23,828 bases of DNA from Spirochaetota bacterium (lineage in GTDB: Bacteria > Spirochaetota > Leptospiria > Turneriellales > Turneriellaceae). The position numbers were made by a program, and so were the translations under genes. Positions 20,392 to 23,828 of this stretch are shown one piece after another. The DNA is taken from positions 1 through 23,828 of the forward strand of contig CAUJII010000121.1 of assembly GCA_963205035.1 (NCBI GenBank), read 5' to 3'. Position 1 is the stretch's first letter. Each line of letters starts with the position of its first letter. A model generated the notes under the pieces. That model worked only from the letters and a program-made list of their open reading frames with translations, searched no databases and was not told the origin of the DNA.

Positions 20392-21096
20392 CTAAAGATC
20401 AAAAAGCAAACTGACTTCCGAAAAATCTTTTGCTGCCGCGCCTTCATAACCCGAGGAAGAGACGCCTTCGCGTAGCAACAAACAAACCTGCATTCCTGCC
20501 GCCGCCGCCGCTTCGAGTTCTTCTTTTACGTCGGACAAAAATAAAATCGCGTTGGCTTTTTCTCCGACCGCTGCGGCAATTTTTTCATAAGAGGCCTTCT
20601 CTCGCTTATGCCCGGTCGTTGTGTCAAAATAGCCGCTCAAATAATTCGCAAGGTTGCCCGCCTCGCTATGGCGAAACATGAGCTCTTGCGCCTCGACAGA
20701 ACCCGAGCTATAAATATAAAGTGCAAGCCCCCTCTTCTTCCACGCTGCAAACGCTTGAGGCACGTCGCTATACACATGGCCAAAAACTTCTTGCTTCTCG
20801 AACGCCTCTTTCCAGATTTTTCCCTGCACCCATTTGAGTGTGGTGTCTTTCACATCGTCTTGAATATATTTTTCGAGAAGAGGTGCAAGCGTCCGCGCCA
20901 TGCCCTCTGTGGTATTTACCCCGTGCTGCGTTCGATCCCACAGGCGGCCGAGTTCTCTCTTTAGTTCTGCATCTTCTTTGTGCTCAGACAAATAATTCCT
21001 TAAACGAGACAAAGCCAAAGGGAAAAGCACCCGGTGCACAAAAGAAATCGAAGACGTTGTGCCTTCGATATCCAGAAGAATTACTTTAGGCACCAC
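20392..21096 (-). CDS. mtnC: enolase-phosphatase E1 (methionine salvage)
   Basis: MtnC enolises and dephosphorylates 2,3-diketo-5-methylthiopentyl-1-phosphate to the acireductone. The 234-aa HAD-family protein has the nucleophile motif LLDIEGTTSSI (D9, E11), motif II YIYSSGSVEAQ, the lysine in HKREKASYEKIA and motif III LFLSDVKEELEAAAAAGM, all diagnostic for E1. Its ATG directly abuts the mtnD stop. It ends 82 bp before the glpK start, and glpK has its own promoter. Confidence 0.96.
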   Translation of the reverse strand: MVPKVILLDIEGTTSSISFVHRVLFPLALSRLRNYLSEHKEDAELKRELGRLWDRTQHGVNTTEGMARTLAPLLEKYIQDDVKDTTLKWVQGKIWKEAFEKQEVFGHVYSDVPQAFAAWKKRGLALYIYSSGSVEAQELMFRHSEAGNLANYLSGYFDTTTGHKREKASYEKIAAAVGEKANAILFLSDVKEELEAAAAAGMQVCLLLREGVSSSGYEGAAAKDFSEVSLLFDL

Positions 21097-21636
21097 TTAT
21101 TCGTATTTTGGAAACTTGTCTGAAATATCGCTGCCGGTAAATTTGCCGACCCACCCTTCGGGGTTATTGAAAACACGGATCGCCTTGAAGAAGGGTTTGG
21201 GCCCCATGTCAAACCAATGCGTTGTACCTGCGGGCAAGTTGATGAAATCACCCTTCGTGCATAAGAGCATAAATACCTTACCCACAGCGTGCACGTAAAA
21301 CATTCCCGAACCATCGACAAAAAAACGCACTTCGTCTTCTGTATGGATATGCTCGCCCAAAAACTTCTTGCGTGCTTCTTCTATATTGGGCGAACTCGGG
21401 TGTATTGAAACAACGTCGAAAGCCTTATATCCTTGTTGCATAATACGGTCGATTGAAGATTTGTACGCCGCTTGAACTTCGGCGGGACTCGCTGTATCGC
21501 TGAGCGGCGCTTCTGTTTCCCAGCGCTCGAACCCGATGCCTAAGCTTTTTAGTAGCTCCGCAATTTTTTGAAAATCGGTCAAAACTTCTTTCGCTTGCGG
21601 ATTGTCTTCGACACAGATTGTTAAACTTGTTTGCAT
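21097..21636 (-). CDS. mtnD: acireductone dioxygenase
   Basis: MtnD oxidises the acireductone with O2 to the 2-keto precursor of methionine and formate (Fe form), or off-pathway with CO release (Ni form). The 179-aa cupin has the metal ligands H96, H98, E102 (EHIHTEDEVRF) and H140 (PAGTTHWFD). The length fits bacterial ARD. Stop of mtnB and start of mtnD are immediately adjacent, as are mtnD and mtnC, so the three are translated as a block. Confidence 0.97.
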   Translation of the reverse strand: MQTSLTICVEDNPQAKEVLTDFQKIAELLKSLGIGFERWETEAPLSDTASPAEVQAAYKSSIDRIMQQGYKAFDVVSIHPSSPNIEEARKKFLGEHIHTEDEVRFFVDGSGMFYVHAVGKVFMLLCTKGDFINLPAGTTHWFDMGPKPFFKAIRVFNNPEGWVGKFTGSDISDKFPKYE

Positions 21637-22275
21637 TTATTTATTCTCCATAAATTTTATTTCCATCAAATACTCTAACGCTTCAAGGCATTGCTTCGCA
21701 TGGGTGACAGAGCCACCCCATGTGTAGACGCCATGCCCCTCGATGAGATAGCCCACAGGCCACGGGTTAGCTTGTAAATAACTATCGAACGCACAAGTAA
21801 TGTCTTTCATGTCTTGACTGTTTGCGAAAATCGGAATCTCAACACGGCTTGTATGGGTTGTGACGCCCTGAAAAATCTTCTGCATCTCAAAGCCTTCAAA
21901 AACCACCTTGCCTTCGCTCTTGTGCTTCCTTGAGAAATACACCGAATAGGGCGAATGCGTATGGAGGACGGATTGGATTTCAATTTTGTTTTTTTGCGCA
22001 TGGCGGTATGCGTGGCAATGCAGTTCGGTTTCTGCCGAAGGACGCATTGCTTCAAAACCGGCGCACGGTTTTCCCAGAGTATCGACAAGCAAGAATTCGG
22101 CGGAGCTCATTTTTTCTTTATCTACGCCTGAGCGAGACACAATAATTTCTCCACTTGGAAGAAGCGCCGAATAGTTGCTGCTGCTCGACAAAGACCAGCG
22201 CCACCGGTGAAATAGTCTTGCACAACGCGACAGCTCATCTGTAAGCGGATGGTTTGTGAGCTCTTCGTGTGTCAC
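21637..22275 (-). CDS. mtnB: methylthioribulose-1-phosphate dehydratase
   Basis: MtnB dehydrates 5-methylthioribulose-1-phosphate to the diketo compound used by MtnC. The 212-aa class II aldolase-fold protein has RWSLSSSSNYSALL near the N-terminus, the SAETELHCHAY segment, and zinc ligands H105 and H107 (VLHTHSPYS) and H181 (EGHGVYTWG). Its ATG overlaps the stop of the discoidin/fibre-repeat gene by 4 nt. Upper-pathway genes (mtnN, mtnK, mtnA) are absent from the circle, so MTRu-1-P must come from chromosomal enzymes. Confidence 0.95.
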   Translation of the reverse strand: MTHEELTNHPLTDELSRCARLFHRWRWSLSSSSNYSALLPSGEIIVSRSGVDKEKMSSAEFLLVDTLGKPCAGFEAMRPSAETELHCHAYRHAQKNKIEIQSVLHTHSPYSVYFSRKHKSEGKVVFEGFEMQKIFQGVTTHTSRVEIPIFANSQDMKDITCAFDSYLQANPWPVGYLIEGHGVYTWGGSVTHAKQCLEALEYLMEIKFMENK

Positions 22276-23828
22276 CGGACAAGAATGCTTTGCACTATTT
22301 TTTCGCGGTCGTTGCTATTGCCTTCAAGAGCGACGGCAACGGCTCGATCTTGATTTTGCACAACGCGGCATGTCCCCGCCTGCGATGGATTCAGAGCCAA
22401 CGCGTCCCCGGCTTTGACTGCACCGTACACACGCAAAGAGACAACGCCTGCGACAGCAACGCGCACGCCATCCCCTGAAGGTTCAAGCTGCACGGCGGAC
22501 TCTTTCACAAAAACCCCCACGCAGTATTGCCCTACGCTCCGCATTTTAGAAACCAAACCATTTTCTATCGAGAGTAAATCCCCTTCGACGAAAGTTTCGT
22601 TGCTGCTTTTTGAAAGCGTAACTGAAAGAGCGCCCTTGCCTTTGATGCTCACTTGTCCTTCGATGAGAACGTGTCCCTGTGCATGCAGAGCTTTCTGAGA
22701 CGATGTCACTCCGTTTGTAGAGGCCGGAATTTTTACAGCATAATCCGTTGCAGAGACAAAGACACCCGCTGCGGCATCGCGCGATGCGGCGTGGAGAGCA
22801 TTCCCCGAACGAGAGATGTGGTAGCTTGCCGTTTCTTCTGCGCTCGCTATAATTCCACCAGAGAAAACACCTGCAACCCCCTGTGTGTTCAGGATGTCAA
22901 GAGGCGCATTCGAATCGCTCACGACTGCAAACCCATCGGGAAGCGCAGTTTTTGTGTTCGATTGAATATGCAAGGTGCCCGAATGCGACGAAAGACTATG
23001 TTCTTTGAGTGCATATTCTTCGTGAACGTGCGGTTTCGGGGCACGCGCATCGAGTAGTCTCTTGTCTGTAGCTTCGACTGCGTAGCCTTCGATCGAAACG
23101 CCGTCGCGCGCGAATTGCACAACCCCCCTATTCTCTCGCGTTGCGCTGTGAAGTCTTGGATCGCTCGCTTGCACTGCTTTGAAATCTGCGGCTTCATTTT
23201 TTTTCGCAAACTGCACACGGCCTTTCTTTTCTTCGCTCGCTTCTTGCAACCGAGGATCGTCCGACGCGAGAGCTTTATTGGGCGCGCTTTCTGAATGCGA
23301 TGCAAATTGCACAACACCGGGTTGGTTAAGGCTTGCCTGTTTGAGTCTTGAATCGTTCGACTGGACTACCTTGCCGGCGCTTTCTTCTTTATCACGCGCC
23401 AAATAAATAATGCCTGCATTCTGCTCTGTCGCTATCTTGAGCCGTGAATCGTTTGCTTGCAATGCGACATTCGCTTTTGCCTCGCCGTCTTTAGCGAGCT
23501 GCACGATACCTAAGCTATCTTGCGTTGCAGGTTTTAATCGTTTATCGTTTGCTTGCACAACCGAATGCGCCAGCGATTCGCCATCGCGTGCAAGACGCAC
23601 AATACCCAACGCCGTTTCGCTCGCAGCATTCAATCGCGAATCACTGCCCTGCACCGCCTTTTCTTGCGCTGCTTCGTTATCGCGCGCGAACTGCATGATA
23701 CCTTTATATTCTGTACTCGCATTGCGCAACCGAAGATCATTACTTTGAAGAACTCTGTTCGGGGCGGCGATATTGTTTCCTGCTAAGAGCACTACACCGG
23801 CCACATTCTCGCTCGCAACGCGCTCAGA
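22272..23828 (-). CDS. discoidin / phage-fibre-repeat protein, C-terminal part (residues 276-793; first 47 codons duplicate bases 1-141)
   Basis: This continues the gene starting at 966. Residues 286-541 are eight tandem 32-residue repeats with a G(I/V)VQ(F/L)A(R/K) start and a (V/A)xQxxDxRLxxA core, like the short tail-fibre repeats of phages (Pfam Phage_fiber_2-type). The remaining 252 residues carry a segment (GVRVAVAGVVSLRVYGAVKA) resembling beta-rich C-terminal domains of fibre and decoration proteins. The last codons overlap the mtnB start by 4 nt (ATGA), so translation is probably coupled. There are no neighbouring phage structural genes, so this is more likely a host or plasmid surface protein than a virion part. 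Local calls starting at 23804 miss the true N-terminus. Confidence 0.85.
   Translation of the reverse strand, partial: SERVASENVAGVVLLAGNNIAAPNRVLQSNDLRLRNASTEYKGIMQFARDNEAAQEKAVQGSDSRLNAASETALGIVRLARDGESLAHSVVQANDKRLKPATQDSLGIVQLAKDGEAKANVALQANDSRLKIATEQNAGIIYLARDKEESAGKVVQSNDSRLKQASLNQPGVVQFASHSESAPNKALASDDPRLQEASEEKKGRVQFAKKNEAADFKAVQASDPRLHSATRENRGVVQFARDGVSIEGYAVEATDKRLLDARAPKPHVHEEYALKEHSLSSHSGTLHIQSNTKTALPDGFAVVSDSNAPLDILNTQGVAGVFSGGIIASAEETASYHISRSGNALHAASRDAAAGVFVSATDYAVKIPASTNGVTSSQKALHAQGHVLIEGQVSIKGKGALSVTLSKSSNETFVEGDLLSIENGLVSKMRSVGQYCVGVFVKESAVQLEPSGDGVRVAVAGVVSLRVYGAVKAGDALALNPSQAGTCRVVQNQDRAVAVALEGNSNDREKIVQSILVR
23031..23798 (-). repeat. eight tandem 96-bp units encoding 32-aa fibre repeats
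   Basis: Eight units of exactly 32 codons follow one another without gaps. Each begins with Gly at the start of a (I/V)(V/M)xxA(R/K)(D/N) strand and ends after DxRLxxA. Protein sequence is about half conserved between units while DNA is well diverged, pointing to an old duplication kept by selection rather than a recent expansion. Unit 1 lies in the terminal redundancy and is therefore also present at about 16-111. Confidence 0.85.
23688..23828. repeat. terminal redundancy, right copy (circular contig overlap)
   Basis: This is the exact second copy of bases 1-141. One copy should be removed when the circle is closed. The sequence encodes the end of the second galactose-binding-like domain's linker and the first fibre repeat of the junction-spanning protein. 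Confidence 0.95.

Noticed and set aside
22272..23828. Prophage based on the tail-fibre repeats
   Set aside because: No capsid, portal, terminase, tail or lysis genes anywhere on the circle; neighbours are metabolic genes.

Overview
The window reads as one complete, small circular replicon rather than a chromosome fragment. Bases 1-141 are repeated exactly at 23688-23828. Joining the ends restores a single 793-codon reading frame across the junction, so the unique circle is 23,687 bp. A parA-parB-rep cassette, two parS-like palindromes and several candidate replication elements agree with a plasmid (or a small secondary replicon). The host looks Gram-negative: MCE/MlaD protein, di-haem cytochrome c peroxidase, signal peptides, a small penicillin-binding-protein-like transpeptidase. 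The rep/ParB/ParA set and several small conserved proteins remind me of Leptospirales (Spirochaetota), but that is a weak, memory-based placement.

Layout. (a) 1693-4490, minus: parA-parB-rep, with a leader between parB and rep and a 0.7 kb non-coding 'par/origin' zone at 4491-5216 holding two palindromes, two imperfect long direct repeats and overlapping GC-rich hairpins. (b) 5217-7252, plus: a degenerate AAA+/Fis-type regulator coupled by ATGA to an unrecognised protein. (c) 7346-8769, plus: a signal-peptide ORF running 334 nt out of frame into a DEDDh (DnaQ-type) exonuclease. (d) 8811-10682: a PadR-like regulator, with a perfect 34-bp palindrome on its start codon, divergent from an MFS drug-efflux-type transporter. 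(e) 10683-10957: a convergent intergenic gap with an array of nine TAGTTA-like motifs. (f) 10958-13656: DUF423 membrane protein, Maf, then queE-queD-queC (queuosine/7-deazaguanine). (g) 13704-16158, plus: an envelope operon (PBP-like transpeptidase, MCE protein, zinc ribbon, secreted HExxH protein), closed by a 30-bp palindrome. (h) 16202-18828: TPR protein, di-haem peroxidase, and a divergent 71-aa protein plus PrxQ/BCP peroxiredoxin. (i) minus strand from 1584 back through the junction to 18825: a 4-TM protein, a 793-aa discoidin/phage-fibre-repeat protein, mtnB-mtnD-mtnC (lower methionine salvage), then glycerol kinase.

The cargo is mostly housekeeping metabolism and stress genes, with few classic accessory genes and no transposase or IS seen. 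Pathways are partial (queCDE without other queuosine genes; mtnBDC without mtnA/mtnK; glpK without glpF/glpD), so they must be completed by the chromosome. A recurring regulatory trait is a TTGAC-type hexamer 27-30 nt before the start codon of genes that lack a Shine-Dalgarno, which would give leaderless mRNAs.
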